Made by a program: the position numbers and the translations under genes. From Gammaproteobacteria bacterium (GTDB taxonomy: Bacteria > Pseudomonadota > Gammaproteobacteria > Legionellales > Legionellaceae), in NCBI GenBank assembly GCA_022600575.1, contig JAHZKF010000029.1:1-48772 (forward strand): 48,772 bases of DNA. Reading direction: 5' to 3'. This document shows positions 26,111 through 34,348 of the stretch, piece after piece. The notes under the pieces were generated by a model. That model was not told where the DNA came from and did not search any database. It saw nothing but the letters and a program-made list of their open reading frames with translations. Within the stretch, counting starts at the first letter, position 1; each line of letters opens with the position of its first letter.

Positions 26111-27502
26111 ATGGACCTGTTTCGCAAGAAAGATCCCCGTGCGTCATCAGAAGGTTTGACGCTTCAACGTTGTTTGTCTGGTTTTGATTTGACCTTACTT
26201 GGGATAGGGGCGGTGATTGGTGCTGGGGTCTTTGTCTTGACAGGCGTTGTTGCTGCAACGCAAGCAGGGCCTGCAATTGTTTTCTCTTATGTTTTAGCAG
26301 GGCTTGCCTGTGTATTTGCAGCACTTTCTTATGCAGAATTAGCAGCTATGATTGGAGGGTGCGGAAGTGCTTATGGTTATGCGTACGCAGGTTTTGGTGA
26401 GTTACTTGCCTGGATTGTTGGCTGGGATTTGTTATTAGAATATACCGTATCAGTTTCTGCCGTTTCTGTTGGCTGGAGTGCATACGTAGGAGATGTTTTT
26501 TCAAGTTTGGCGCTACATTTTCCTAAAACCTTACTTCATGGTCCAAGTGAAGGGGGGATTGTGAACATCATGGCTTTGTTCGTTATTTTTACATTAACAG
26601 GGCTTTTGAGTGTTGGCATGCGGTCAAGTACGCGTTTTAATCATGTGATGGTGCTTACTAAGCTTTCAGTGATAGCGATGGTGATTGTTGTCACAGGGCT
26701 TGCGTTCCAGCAAAAAAATTGGGTGCCATTTGCACCTTTTGGATTAAATGGGGTGATTGATGGCGCAGCCCTTATTTTCTTTGCTTATGTTGGGTTTGAT
26801 GCGGTTGCAACGACAGCAGAAGAAGTGATTAATCCCCAGCGAAATCTCCCCATTGGTATTATTGGGTCACTCTTCATTTGTACGGTGATTTATATTATTG
26901 TGGCGGCCTGTTTAACGGGTGCCGTGCCTTATCATTTATTGAATGTTGCCTCTCCTATTAGCCATGCGCTACTTTTATTGGGGCATCCGGCGGTTGCAGC
27001 TATCGTTGGGCTTGGTGCTATTGCGGGCCTTACGACGGTCATGCTTGTTCTTTTTTATGGATTGAGCAGGGTGTTTTTAGCGATGTCACGTGACGGGTTG
27101 TTGCCAGCGTATTTTTCAAAGGTAAATGCACGCACCCATACCCCTATACGAATTCTTGTGACGTGTGGGGTTATTATGTCTTTGATTGCGGGTTGGGTTC
27201 CGATTGGTGAATTAGCAGAGCTTGTGAATGTCGGTACATTGTTTGCGTTTGCGGTTGTATGTGCAGGGGTGATTATATTACGTCATACACAACCTGATGC
27301 AGAACGGCCATTTAAAACACCAGGGGCACCGTTAGTTCCTTTGCTTGGTATTATTAGTTGTGTTTATTTAATGGTTAATTTGCCTTGGGTAACGTTACTT
27401 CGCTTTATTGTTTGGATGGCGATAGGAATGATAGTTTATTTCGGCTTTAGTCGCTCAAATAGTGCACTTGCCCCACAAAATCTAACAGTTGACGAACATT
27501 AA
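26111..27502 (+). CDS. APC-family (cationic) amino acid permease
   Basis: This 463-residue inner membrane transporter has about twelve hydrophobic segments. The N-terminus LTLLGIGAVIGAGVFVLTG is the substrate-binding unwound helix of the APC/CAT family. FAALSYAELAAMIGGCGSAYGYAYAGFGELLAWIVGW and FFAYVGFDAVATTAEEVINPQRNLPIGI are typical of the CAT (cationic amino acid) branch. The C-terminal RPFKTPGAPLVPLLGI is also conserved. ATG 26111 is preferred to an in-frame TTG 18 bases upstream. The substrate cannot be fixed from sequence. In Legionella-like bacteria, amino acids are the main carbon source. Its stop shares a TTAA with the convergent phosphate transporter gene. Confidence 0.88.
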   Translation: MDLFRKKDPRASSEGLTLQRCLSGFDLTLLGIGAVIGAGVFVLTGVVAATQAGPAIVFSYVLAGLACVFAALSYAELAAMIGGCGSAYGYAYAGFGELLAWIVGWDLLLEYTVSVSAVSVGWSAYVGDVFSSLALHFPKTLLHGPSEGGIVNIMALFVIFTLTGLLSVGMRSSTRFNHVMVLTKLSVIAMVIVVTGLAFQQKNWVPFAPFGLNGVIDGAALIFFAYVGFDAVATTAEEVINPQRNLPIGIIGSLFICTVIYIIVAACLTGAVPYHLLNVASPISHALLLLGHPAVAAIVGLGAIAGLTTVMLVLFYGLSRVFLAMSRDGLLPAYFSKVNARTHTPIRILVTCGVIMSLIAGWVPIGELAELVNVGTLFAFAVVCAGVIILRHTQPDAERPFKTPGAPLVPLLGIISCVYLMVNLPWVTLLRFIVWMAIGMIVYFGFSRSNSALAPQNLTVDEH

Positions 27503-28491
27503 TTTAAAAATAAAGCCATAACGCCGGCCGAAACAATCCCTGCGGCCGGAATTGTAAAAAGCCAGGCCACACAAATAATTTTAACCGTTCGCCAATGTGT
27601 TCCACCCTCGGTATTTGAAAATCCTACCCCCGCAATTGAACCGGTAACGGTTTGCGTGGTTGAAACCGGAATACCCCCTTCGGTTGAGGCGAGAATAATG
27701 GCCGCAGCCCCTGTTTCGGCTGCACAGCCTCGCATGGGGTTTAAGTGGGTGATTCGTGTTCCCATGGTATGAACAATGCGCCATCCCCCAAAGAGTGTGC
27801 CAAGGCTTATCATAAGATAACAGGAGATGACCACCCAAAAAGGCACATAGAAGGGGCCGTCGAGCCAGGAAGCTGACATTAACAAGGCCGTAATAATCCC
27901 CATGGTTTTTTGTGCATCATTACTGCCGTGTGCCAAACTTAAGAGTGCCGATGAGGTGAGCTGTAGGCGTTTAAACCAACGATTAAGCTGTTCTTCTTCG
28001 TTATTTTTAAAACAACGCTTAAGTAAAACACCAATGAGTGCACCTGCGGCAAGGCCTAAGAGAGGGGTTATAAAAAGACCAAACCCTACCTTAAGAAAGC
28101 CTGCACTTTGTAAGCTACTAAAGCCACCATGCATAATACCCGCACCTGCTAAGCCGCCAATGAGGGCATGTGAAGAACTTGAAGGTAGGCCAAAATACCA
28201 CGTGACGAGGTTCCAACTAATGGCGCCAATAAGGGCTGAGAAAATTAAATTTGGGGTCACAATGTTTGGATCAATAATGCCTTTCCCAATGGTTTTTGCA
28301 ACCATTAAGCTAAAAAAAGCGAAGGCAATAAAATTAAAAAAAGCAGCCCATAACACCGCCTGACGGGGTGTTAAGACGCCCGTTGTGACAATGGTTGCGA
28401 TGGAATTTCCCGCATCATGAAAGCCATTAATAAAATCAAAAAGATAAGCTAGAACAATAATACCTACAATAAAGAGGGTGCTTTGTTCCAT
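27499..28491 (-). CDS. pitA: Low-affinity inorganic phosphate transporter, PiT family
   Basis: This 330-residue integral membrane protein has both inverted PiT signatures: FINGFHDAGNSIATIVTTG near the N-terminus and LAHGSNDAQKTMGIITALL in the second half. Other family motifs are FGLPSSSSHALIGGLAGAG and GIPVSTTQTVTGSIAGVG. It has about ten hydrophobic segments and a short charged cytoplasmic loop (KNNEEEQLNRW). It lies 15 bases downstream of coq7 on the same strand and is probably cotranscribed with it. The DUF47/PhoU-like partner often found with PiT genes is absent here. Confidence 0.92.
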   Translation of the reverse strand: MEQSTLFIVGIIVLAYLFDFINGFHDAGNSIATIVTTGVLTPRQAVLWAAFFNFIAFAFFSLMVAKTIGKGIIDPNIVTPNLIFSALIGAISWNLVTWYFGLPSSSSHALIGGLAGAGIMHGGFSSLQSAGFLKVGFGLFITPLLGLAAGALIGVLLKRCFKNNEEEQLNRWFKRLQLTSSALLSLAHGSNDAQKTMGIITALLMSASWLDGPFYVPFWVVISCYLMISLGTLFGGWRIVHTMGTRITHLNPMRGCAAETGAAAIILASTEGGIPVSTTQTVTGSIAGVGFSNTEGGTHWRTVKIICVAWLFTIPAAGIVSAGVMALFLN

Positions 28492-28506
28492 GGCATTTTT
28501 CCTCGT

Positions 28507-29148
28507 CTAGAGGTGATAACTGCTACTGGTTAATACTTTTGATATAGCATACATTAGTCGTTGAATCAAAGGAGGAAGGTTTGCAGCCCCTGAATCATGA
28601 GCAAGTTCCGCATGTGCTATTTCATCGGCTTTCATTTGCGAGAGAATGGCATGGGTTCTTTGGTCAGACGCAGGAAGACGTTTAAGATGTTGTTCTAGAT
28701 GTGCCGTAACTTGGCGCTCGGTTTCAGCGACAAAACCAAGGCTCCATTTATCTCCAATAAGGCCTGCAAAAGCGCCAATCAACCAAGAGCCTGCATACCA
28801 AAAAGGGTTGAGCATGCTAGGCTTACTGTTTAATTCTTGAAGTCGCGTTTCGCACCAGGCTAAATGATCAATTTCTTCAGCCGCAGCTTCATTCATTTGA
28901 TCGCGTATGGTGTCGAGCTTTGCGGTAAGCGCTTGCCCTCGATAGAGCGCTTGTGCACAAACCTCGCCTGCATGATTCACACGCATAAGCCCTGCAACGT
29001 GCTTTTTTTCTGAGGGACTAAGTTGCGAGTTGGGAATAAATGCAGCTGGATTATCACGGGTACATTCGCGTGTTTTAGGCGCTTTCAGTGTACGCAAAGT
29101 TGCATCGGCTTCGATAAGCAGGCGGTCAAGGCGGTTGATTTTTCGCAT
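28507..29148 (-). CDS. coq7: Ubiquinone biosynthesis di-iron hydroxylase Coq7
   Basis: This enzyme hydroxylates C6 of the demethoxyubiquinone ring. The 213-residue protein has the two ferritin-like iron-binding repeats: MRVNHAGEVCAQALYRGQ with AAAEEIDHLAWCETRLQEL, then VAETERQVTAHLEQHL with MKADEIAHAELAHDSGA, supplying the Glu and His ligands. It also has the family segment NPFWYAGSWLIGAFAGLIGDKWSLGF. Bacteria with Coq7 normally lack the flavin-dependent UbiF. It is read divergently from pepP-ubiH-ubiI, 75 bases away, so the ring hydroxylases are clustered. pitA follows on the same strand. Confidence 0.93.
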   Translation of the reverse strand: MRKINRLDRLLIEADATLRTLKAPKTRECTRDNPAAFIPNSQLSPSEKKHVAGLMRVNHAGEVCAQALYRGQALTAKLDTIRDQMNEAAAEEIDHLAWCETRLQELNSKPSMLNPFWYAGSWLIGAFAGLIGDKWSLGFVAETERQVTAHLEQHLKRLPASDQRTHAILSQMKADEIAHAELAHDSGAANLPPLIQRLMYAISKVLTSSSYHL

Positions 29149-29195
29149 GCGTGCATACTAGCAAGTTTGGGTTGGTCCAGCAAATCCGTTATGAT
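29067..29195 (+). promoter_or_regulatory. Putative promoter of pepP-ubiH-ubiI (hexamers at 29167-29195)
   Basis: TTGGGT (29167-29172) and TATGAT (29190-29195) are 17 bases apart, 29 bases upstream of the pepP start. The -10 matches consensus at five of six positions and the -35 at three. It lies in the 75-base coq7/pepP divergent gap. Only the 29167-29195 part is the promoter; the preceding bases belong to coq7. Confidence 0.35.
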
Positions 29196-29223
29196 TAAAA
29201 AAAAGTGACTCAAGTGAGATAAC

Positions 29224-30522
29224 ATGATGGATTATCAAGCGCGCAGGCGTGCTTTAGCGGGACGTCTTCCTGCTAATTCACTGGCAATGATTTCAGCCGC
29301 CCCCGAGAAACTGCGTAATGGAGATAGCCACTACCGTTTTAGGCAAGCCAGTGATTTTTATTATTTAACAGGATTCAACGAGCCGGATGCGGTCTTATTG
29401 ATTACTTCTGGTGAACAAAGTGAGAGCATTTTATTTAATCGTCCGAAGAATCCGGCTGAAGAGCAATGGGTTGGGCCTCGTTTGGGGCAAGCTGCAGCAA
29501 AAGAGGCGCTTTTAGTTGATGCTGCCTTTCCACTAGATGAAATGGAAACACGTTTGCCAGAGTTGTTACTTGATAAGCAGGCAGTCTATTATCCGATGGG
29601 TCGAGATGTAAAGCAGGAAATGATATTGCGAGAAGCCTGGGATGTCGCCAAAGGTAAGGCGCGTCGTGTGCAAATGACCCCTGAAATATTTGCTGATATT
29701 ACACCGATGTTAGGTGAGCTTCGGCTGATTAAAGATGTAGAAGAAATTCAGCTGATGCGAGAGGCTGCCCGTATTTCAATTGCTGCACATGAGCAAGTGA
29801 TGCGTGCTGCAAGAAAAGCAAAAAACGAGTATGAGCTTGAAGCTGAGTTTGTTTATGCATTAGGGCAGGCGGGTTGTCGTGATATGGCTTATGACGCCAT
29901 TGTTGCAGGGGGTGCTCGTGCTTGTACGCTACATTATACTGCGAATAACCAAGCCCTTAAATCAGGTGAGTTGCTTTTGGTTGATGCAGGTGCTGAGGTT
30001 GGGAACTATGCTGCGGATATCACTCGAACTTATCCTGTTAATGGTGAATTCAGCACAGAGCAGCGCTTAATTTATGACCTTGTTTGGCGTGCGCAAAAGG
30101 CAGGTATCGCCTGTGTGAAACCTAATGCCCCGTGGAATAGTATTCAAGCGACTGTTGTGAATGAATTGACACATGGCCTGGTTGAACTTGGGCTTTTGCA
30201 AGGAGATATAGAGACACTTATTTCTGAGGGTGCATATAAGACTTTTTATATGCATACAGCGGGTCACTGGCTGGGTCTAGATGTGCATGATGTCGGCCTT
30301 TATCAACAAAACGGAACGTCTCGTCTGCTTCAGCCGGGTATGGCCTTAACAGTTGAGCCGGGTATTTATATTGCCAAAGATTGTGAAGCAGTAGATGGAA
30401 AGTGGCGTGGGATTGGTATACGGATTGAAGATGATTTGTTAGTTACAAGGGATGGGCATGAGAGTTTAACAGGGGCGCTTGCAGTGAGCCCTGATGATTT
30501 AGAGGGTTTGGTACGTGGGTAA
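29224..30522 (+). CDS. pepP: Xaa-Pro aminopeptidase
   Basis: This M24B metallopeptidase removes N-terminal residues before proline. The 432-residue protein has the AMP_N domain (DSHYRFRQASDFYYLTGFNEPDAV) and the pita-bread catalytic domain. Ligands for the two metals are visible in LLVDAGAEVGNYAADITRTYPV (Asp, Asp), MHTAGHWLGLDVHD (His), LTVEPGIYI (Glu) and GIGIRIEDDLLVT (Glu). It is the first gene of the pepP-ubiH-ubiI cluster that is standard in gammaproteobacteria. The stop overlaps the GTG start of ubiH by eight bases. Confidence 0.94.
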   Translation: MMDYQARRRALAGRLPANSLAMISAAPEKLRNGDSHYRFRQASDFYYLTGFNEPDAVLLITSGEQSESILFNRPKNPAEEQWVGPRLGQAAAKEALLVDAAFPLDEMETRLPELLLDKQAVYYPMGRDVKQEMILREAWDVAKGKARRVQMTPEIFADITPMLGELRLIKDVEEIQLMREAARISIAAHEQVMRAARKAKNEYELEAEFVYALGQAGCRDMAYDAIVAGGARACTLHYTANNQALKSGELLLVDAGAEVGNYAADITRTYPVNGEFSTEQRLIYDLVWRAQKAGIACVKPNAPWNSIQATVVNELTHGLVELGLLQGDIETLISEGAYKTFYMHTAGHWLGLDVHDVGLYQQNGTSRLLQPGMALTVEPGIYIAKDCEAVDGKWRGIGIRIEDDLLVTRDGHESLTGALAVSPDDLEGLVRG

Positions 30523-31741
30523 TGAGTCAGTGCAGGGAGTAGAAGAGATAGATATCTTGATTGTTGGGGGTGGCTTAATTGGCATGGCACTGATGTGTGC
30601 CTTGGCACCTCTTGGCAAACGTGTACGTCTGGCAGAAGCTTATGTTGCGACACAAAATACCCCCGACATATTAGAGACACGCAGTATTGCTTTATCTCCT
30701 GCAAGCATACGTATTTTAAAACAGTTAGGGGTGTGGGCTACAGTAGCTTCTGATGCTGCATCTATTGATAGTATTCATATATCAGAGCAGGGTCGTTTTG
30801 GGCAGGCGCGTCTTAACCGTGACGGACGTGATGAACCTCTTGGCGCCGTGGTTGAAATGCATATGCTAAGTGACGCTTTAAAGGCGCACTTAAAAGCAAA
30901 AGATGTGTTTATGCCCGCACGTCTTACGGCACTAGATGCGAAAAAAGGTATTGCAGTGCTTAAAACAGATGCGGGAGAAAAGAAACTGCAAGCAAAATGG
31001 GTGGTTGCGGCAGATGGGGCTAATTCTTCAGTACGGAAGTTAATAGGTGCCAAGGCCAATTATAAAGTATATTCAGAGCATGCAATTGCAACTAATATTG
31101 CTTTATCTCGGTCGCATCAGAATATTGCGTATGAGCGATTTACATCGCATGGCCCACTTGCTTTATTACCATTAAATGGCCCTCATATGGCACTGGTTTG
31201 GACGCTTAAGCCAAATCAAGCTGAATCATTAAAAGCAAAGGATGAAGCAGGGTTTTTAAAAGCGTTGCAGCATGCTTTTGGATATCGTGCGGGGCGTTTT
31301 ATGGCTGTTGGGCCTCGGATGACTTATCCGCTTAGGCAAGTCATGATGCAAGAGCAGGTGCAAGAAAGGACTGTTTTTGTAGGGAATGCGGCACATACCC
31401 TACACCCTGTGGCAGGGCAAGGGTTTAATTTAGGGCTTCGAGATGTTGCGATGCTTGCTGAATGTGCAGCAAATAATGGTCTTACAGATGAAGCTTTATT
31501 ACGCTATCAAGCATTTAGAAAATCAGATCAAAAAGTCATAACGAAGGCAACGGATGGCTTGGTTTCTTTATTTAAAAGCACGTTACCAGGCGTTGGTTTG
31601 GCCCGGAGTATGGGGCTTGTTGCCTTAGATAATAGCGTTTTTCTAAAGAATATTGTTCTGCGACATGCTAAAGGATTTGGGGGGGTAGTGCCTGATTTAG
31701 TGTGTGGTGTCCCACTTCATTCCAATATAAAGGCCTCTTGA
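30515..31741 (+). CDS. ubiH: 2-octaprenyl-6-methoxyphenol hydroxylase (UbiH)
   Basis: This FAD-dependent monooxygenase hydroxylates C1 of the ubiquinone precursor ring. The 408-residue protein has the dinucleotide motif ILIVGGGLIGMALMCALA, the DG motif VVAADGANSSVRKLIG and the second FAD motif FVGNAAHTLHPVAGQGFNLGLRD, all typical of UbiH/UbiI/COQ6. The position right after pepP favours UbiH. The start is a GTG inside the end of pepP, with GAGGG about eight bases before; a GTG five codons later is also possible. Its TGA overlaps the ATG of the next gene. Confidence 0.9.
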   Translation: MGNESVQGVEEIDILIVGGGLIGMALMCALAPLGKRVRLAEAYVATQNTPDILETRSIALSPASIRILKQLGVWATVASDAASIDSIHISEQGRFGQARLNRDGRDEPLGAVVEMHMLSDALKAHLKAKDVFMPARLTALDAKKGIAVLKTDAGEKKLQAKWVVAADGANSSVRKLIGAKANYKVYSEHAIATNIALSRSHQNIAYERFTSHGPLALLPLNGPHMALVWTLKPNQAESLKAKDEAGFLKALQHAFGYRAGRFMAVGPRMTYPLRQVMMQEQVQERTVFVGNAAHTLHPVAGQGFNLGLRDVAMLAECAANNGLTDEALLRYQAFRKSDQKVITKATDGLVSLFKSTLPGVGLARSMGLVALDNSVFLKNIVLRHAKGFGGVVPDLVCGVPLHSNIKAS

Positions 31742-32910
31742 TGTCTGAACCTGTGGATATACTGATTGTAGGTGGTGGGGTTGTCGGACTTGCGTCTGCT
31801 ATTGCAATGGCGTCCCGAGGCTTTTCAGTATCTGTTTTAGATGCCGGCAAGTTAGACACATCAGCTGTTATAAAAAACACACGTGTTTATGCAATTAACG
31901 CAGCATCAAAAGCTTTATTTGAGCAATTGGATGTTTGGGCGTTTTTACCTGAGCACTCGCTTTCGCCGTATCAAGGCATGCAGGTTTGGGATGCGGGCAA
32001 TCAAGCCGAGATTAAATTTCAGGCGCGTGATGTAACACGCTCAGAGCTTGGATTTATTCTTGAAGAATCCGTACTCAGGGAAGCATTGCTTACGCGGGCA
32101 GGTATGTTAGATATAACGCTCGTATCTCATGCGCGTGTTTTAGAGTGTGTTGAAACAGCAAGCGGTATGTGCCTTACGGTAGAAGATGGGCGTGTGTGGG
32201 ATGCAAACCTCTGTATGATTGCAGATGGTGCGAACTCAAATACGCGTGATTTACTGAATATTCCGGTGACCAGTTGGTCTTATCATCACGATGCGTTGGT
32301 CGCGACTGTTGAAACGGAAAAATCGCATCAAAAAATAGCATATCAGGTATTTTGTGCAGATGGGCCGCTTGCTTTTTTACCGTTGAAAGACCCTCATCAA
32401 TGCTCAATTGTTTGGTCGCACCCCCCTGAACGAATTAAAGCTTTAATGGCGCTTGAAGACGGAGCCTTTGAAGCTGAATTAACACGGGCTTTTTCAGAAA
32501 AGCTCGGGCGTGTTAAGGTGTTGAGTGCACGTGTGTCTTTTCCGCTACGTATGCGCCATGTAGCGCACTATGCAGGGAAGGCTTGGATGCTGTTAGGGGA
32601 CGCAGCACATACGATTCACCCCCTTGCAGGCTTAGGACTGAACGTGGGATTAGCAGATCTAAAAACATGGCTTTATTTGCTAGATAAGCAAAAAGGGGGG
32701 CGTTGGTCTTACCAAATGCTGAACGCCTATCAACGGGAGCGAAAGCATGCTGTGTGGTCAGTGATTGCTTTAATGCAAAGTATTAAAATGTTGTTTGGGG
32801 TAACAGCCACCCCTGTTTCTTTTATTCGGGGTATAGGTATGCGACTTTTGAATCAAGCCTCACCTCTAAAGCGTAAGTTAATGGCATATGCTGCAGGAGA
32901 ATCAATTTAA
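31741..32910 (+). CDS. ubiI: UbiH/UbiI-family FAD monooxygenase, probable 2-octaprenylphenol hydroxylase
   Basis: This 389-residue flavin monooxygenase is paralogous to the upstream UbiH. It has ILIVGGGVVGLASAIAMASRG, MIADGANSNTRDLL and MLLGDAAHTIHPLAGLGLNVGLADL. Gene order pepP-ubiH-ubiI suggests it hydroxylates C5 of the ring. The exact position cannot be read from sequence, because UbiI, UbiL, UbiM and UbiF share these motifs. ATG 31741 overlaps the ubiH stop (TGATG), so translation is coupled; an in-frame start 39 bases upstream lies inside ubiH and is rejected. Confidence 0.82.
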   Translation: MSEPVDILIVGGGVVGLASAIAMASRGFSVSVLDAGKLDTSAVIKNTRVYAINAASKALFEQLDVWAFLPEHSLSPYQGMQVWDAGNQAEIKFQARDVTRSELGFILEESVLREALLTRAGMLDITLVSHARVLECVETASGMCLTVEDGRVWDANLCMIADGANSNTRDLLNIPVTSWSYHHDALVATVETEKSHQKIAYQVFCADGPLAFLPLKDPHQCSIVWSHPPERIKALMALEDGAFEAELTRAFSEKLGRVKVLSARVSFPLRMRHVAHYAGKAWMLLGDAAHTIHPLAGLGLNVGLADLKTWLYLLDKQKGGRWSYQMLNAYQRERKHAVWSVIALMQSIKMLFGVTATPVSFIRGIGMRLLNQASPLKRKLMAYAAGESI

Positions 32911-32928
32911 CACGAAGGAGTGTGGAAC

Positions 32929-34257
32929 ATGATAAAACGGATGATGATTAAACTAGCTATTGCTGTTGGTATGATGCTCGGGGTGTCGACATTTGTCGTT
33001 GCAGGAAATGTTTTTGAAATAAGAGGAACAGATGGTGCGGGTGAGGTTTTAGTGGAGACTTGTTTGCATGTGGACGCATCCGGGCAAGGTATAACCTGCG
33101 AAAGACATAGGATTAATGCTTTAAATTTAGACGTAAGAACAACGCTATCTGATAGAAGGTATGAAACGGCTGGCATAAGGTTGTGGACAGCTGAAAACAC
33201 GTTTAAATTTCCTGGGTCGAATTGTAGCACGATGCGGGGTAACTATTGTGTTTTTCCAGTAAGCAACGCCGTGCCTCGACGTATTGGCATTAAAAAGACG
33301 GCTACCTATCCAGTCGGTGGGAGCATTTTAGGCCTTACAGCGGAAGGGCTTGTTTTACAAATTAATGATGGAGTAGAGCTAGCAGTACGTGCTAATGCCA
33401 GCTCATTTCAATTTGAAGAGCGCTTCATTTATGATACTCGTTATGAGGTTGGGATAAAAACGCAGCCTACAGGTCAACGATGTACGATAAGTCATGCCAC
33501 AGGTGTCGTTCGAGGTAAAATATCAACAGTCGCGATTAATTGTGTGGATTTGACCTTATACGCTTCAACTGGAGCAGGTTCAGATGTGAATCCTAATAGT
33601 TTATATACCATGGAAACAACAGGACCCAATGCAGGTCTTGGGACGTTTGTAATGAGCATGACCGATAGTGATGGAGCTGTTATTGCGGCAGATAGCGAAA
33701 AGTTATACCACTGGACAGGGTATGACCCCCTTAAGGCTTTTGAAAGCATTGATGTGGATACGCGAACCTTAACGTCCATTCCGTTTTATGGCGATTCTAT
33801 TTCTGAGGTATTTGGAGCTGTTTTTTATAGAGGTGCTTTTAGGGTTTCATCAATTGACGATGTATTTTATCGCTTTACAACGGACGGTGCTGTTACTCAA
33901 ATAAGAGAAAATATAGGAACGCGCAGAGGATTTGCTTGTTATGGTGGGCGGATTTATGCCGTCACTCCTGGGTCGAACGATTTATACGAGCTTGATCCTG
34001 CTAGTGGTGAAACGGTATCAGCTAAAAAAATGACACTGGCAGGAGGAGGCGTCGTTGATAAGGCGTTAGCCATTACAGCTAACCCGAACACCGGTGAGAT
34101 ATGTGCTCTTTTAAAAATGAAAGGGGACTCAAAAAGAAAACTCGTCAGTGTGAATACAGACACAGGGGTTGCAACGTTGGTTGCAGATGCGCGTGGTGAG
34201 ACGGGAGATGAAAAATTTGCCTCTCTTGCCTTTTTCCCTGCTGACGCTAATTGTTAG
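32929..34257 (+). CDS. Exported protein with Ig-like and propeller-like regions
   Basis: The 442-residue protein has a signal peptide (MIKRMMIKLAIAVGMMLGVS, cleavage probably after VVA). Residues about 127-205 match a recurrent secreted beta-domain: GGSILGLTAEGLVLQIN, then YEVGIKTQPTGQRCTISHA and a closing VAINC. Residues 210-440 contain repeated short strands such as LYHWTGYD, VFYRFTTDG, LYELDPASGETV and LVSVNTDTGVATLV, the pattern of a beta-propeller with SMP-30/DUF4394-like blades. ATG 32929 is preceded by AAGGAG. Location is inferred to be periplasmic or secreted and function is unknown. It follows ubiI by 18 bases but is unlikely to be functionally related. Confidence 0.72.
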   Translation: MIKRMMIKLAIAVGMMLGVSTFVVAGNVFEIRGTDGAGEVLVETCLHVDASGQGITCERHRINALNLDVRTTLSDRRYETAGIRLWTAENTFKFPGSNCSTMRGNYCVFPVSNAVPRRIGIKKTATYPVGGSILGLTAEGLVLQINDGVELAVRANASSFQFEERFIYDTRYEVGIKTQPTGQRCTISHATGVVRGKISTVAINCVDLTLYASTGAGSDVNPNSLYTMETTGPNAGLGTFVMSMTDSDGAVIAADSEKLYHWTGYDPLKAFESIDVDTRTLTSIPFYGDSISEVFGAVFYRGAFRVSSIDDVFYRFTTDGAVTQIRENIGTRRGFACYGGRIYAVTPGSNDLYELDPASGETVSAKKMTLAGGGVVDKALAITANPNTGEICALLKMKGDSKRKLVSVNTDTGVATLVADARGETGDEKFASLAFFPADANC

Positions 34258-34348
34258 AAAAGGCTTTAATCTTATAGAAGCATTGATGTGTTGTGCTATT
34301 TGCACTACGATCGGTGCTTCCAACCTTTTTAATTAGAGCAAGTCTTTT

